Shown here: positions 63,097 through 64,000 of the stretch, piece after piece
Position numbering within the stretch: the first letter of the stretch is position 1
Layout of the letters: every line of letters starts with the position of its first letter
Assembly: GCF_001895265.1 (NCBI RefSeq)
Contig: NZ_CP016796.1
Location: forward strand, 2,170,001-2,234,000
From: Francisella uliginis
GTDB lineage: Bacteria > Pseudomonadota > Gammaproteobacteria > Francisellales > Francisellaceae
Length of the DNA stretch: 64,000 bases
Direction: 5' to 3'
Made by a program: the position numbers and the translations under genes
Notes under the pieces: generated by a model
Told to the model about the DNA's origin: nothing
Database searches by the model: none
Seen by the model: the letters and a program-made list of their open reading frames with translations, nothing else

Positions 63097-64000
63097 CTAC
63101 ACTCCATGTACATTTTTAATAGCTGATATTACAGCTTGTGCTTTAGTTCTAGTTTCATCAGCCTCTGCTATTGGTATAGAATCTAAAACTACACCTGCTC
63201 CTGCTTGGATTTCTGCAACATTATCTTCAACATAAGCAGAACGAATAACTATACAACTATCCAAATCACCGTAACCATTTATATAACCTACAGCTCCACC
63301 ATATCCACCTCTTGTTTGTTTTTCAACTTCAGAGATTAATTGCATAGCTTTTATTTTTGGAGCTCCTGTTAATGTACCCATATTCATAGATGCTTGATAA
63401 GCATGAAGAGCATCTAAATCATCTGCAAGCTGGCCAACTACTCTAGAAACTAAATGCATAACATGACTATATCTATCAACTTTTAGAAGATCTGCTAAAT
63501 ATCTAGTACCTGTTTTTGATATCCTCGCCACATCATTTCTAGCTAAATCAACTAGCATCATATGTTCTGCATTTTCTTTTGTATCTAATCTAAGTTCTAA
63601 TTCTATTCTACTATCTAAATCAGGATTAATACTTCCATCAATATTTTTACCACGTCTACGTGTACCTGCTATTGGATAGATTTCAACTTGGTTAGTGTCT
63701 TTTTGATATTTTAAAGCACTTTCTGGTGATGCACCAAAAATTATAAAATCTTCATCTTGCATATAAAACATATATGGACTTGGATTTGTACGTTTAAGTT
63801 CTTTATAAACTTCTAAAGAATTTTGACATGGCAAAAAGAAACTTCTAGATGGTACAACCTGAAATATATCTCCATCTATAATATGAGATTTTAATTGATC
63901 TACAATATTACAAAAATCCTTATCATTTATTGATTCTTTTACTTTTAGATTATTAAATTTCTCAATTTTTATATCAGTATTATTATTTATATTTTCTTTG
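63097..64000 (-). CDS. trpE: Anthranilate synthase component I TrpE (N-terminus outside window)
   Basis: The reverse-strand frame is open to the right edge, giving about 300 C-terminal residues. The part near the edge encodes [20 protein letters not shown], so the in-frame Met at 63834 is internal and not the start. Chorismate-binding motifs are all present: [70 protein letters not shown] and [19 protein letters not shown]. It converts chorismate to anthranilate with TrpG. A leader peptide or tryptophan-responsive attenuator would be outside the window. Confidence 0.95.
   Translation of the reverse strand, partial: KENINNNTDIKIEKFNNLKVKESINDKDFCNIVDQLKSHIIDGDIFQVVPSRSFFLPCQNSLEVYKELKRTNPSPYMFYMQDEDFIIFGASPESALKYQKDTNQVEIYPIAGTRRRGKNIDGSINPDLDSRIELELRLDTKENAEHMMLVDLARNDVARISKTGTRYLADLLKVDRYSHVMHLVSRVVGQLADDLDALHAYQASMNMGTLTGAPKIKAMQLISEVEKQTRGGYGGAVGYINGYGDLDSCIVIRSAYVEDNVAEIQAGAGVVLDSIPIAEADETRTKAQAVISAIKNVHGV

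Noticed and set aside
63097..63834. A complete trpE-like gene starting at the Met at 63834
   Set aside because: The frame continues upstream to the window edge, with conserved TrpE sequence ([13 protein letters not shown]), so this Met is internal.

Overview
The window is AT-rich and gene-dense. Its content points to Francisella or a close relative in the Francisellaceae: an IglA/IglB-type (subtype ii) type VI secretion system (T6SS), a DUF3568 lipoprotein, and a TrpC-TrpF fusion. The [NiFe]-hydrogenase locus suggests an environmental lineage rather than classical F. tularensis. This assignment is inferred from gene content; no database search was possible.

Region 1 (1-16.9 kb, minus strand): a T6SS island resembling the Francisella pathogenicity/novicida islands. 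Read in the direction of transcription it begins with a DUF3568 lipoprotein. Three cargo candidates follow: a C39-like peptidase fused to a C3-like ADP-ribosyltransferase, a 461-aa unknown, and a CX5R phosphatase. Then comes a tight six-gene block (IglI-like, VgrG/IglF-like, PdpB/IcmF, TssF/IglH-like, TssG/IglJ-like, TssJ/IglE-like), and finally iglA and iglB, the latter cut by the window edge. Five transcription units share an upstream direct repeat, TGTAACA-N3/4-TTGTAAC. In three of them a TATNAT -10 box lies exactly 34 nt downstream of it, which suggests one regulon.

Region 2 (16.9-25.7 kb): an IS5-family element, two tandem PlsC-type acyltransferases, an endonuclease/exonuclease/phosphatase-family protein, NhaA, a Rieske oxygenase, a cytochrome b561 and two MHS-type transporters.

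Region 3 (25.8-39.2 kb, plus strand): a complete [NiFe]-hydrogenase locus. It holds hypAB, hypFCDE, a HydB-HydG-HydD-HydA enzyme like the group 3b NAD(P)-linked sulfhydrogenases, a NiCoT nickel permease and a maturation endopeptidase. The hypF-hydA block is bracketed by inverted copies of a small hairpin repeat.

Region 4 (39.1-55.7 kb): a frameshifted D-lactate dehydrogenase, EttA, a second nearly identical IS copy in direct orientation, a Bcr-type MFS/TetR pair with a palindromic operator candidate, an S24-type repressor, a ribose transporter/ribokinase pair, a GH64-like lipoprotein, a TSUP permease and a membrane-anchored KAP NTPase.

Region 5 (55.7-64 kb): PepN, an Hsp20, and a tryptophan operon (trpE-trpG-trpD-msrA-effector-binding protein-trpCF) read on the minus strand and running off the right edge. 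No tRNA, rRNA or CRISPR array was recognised.
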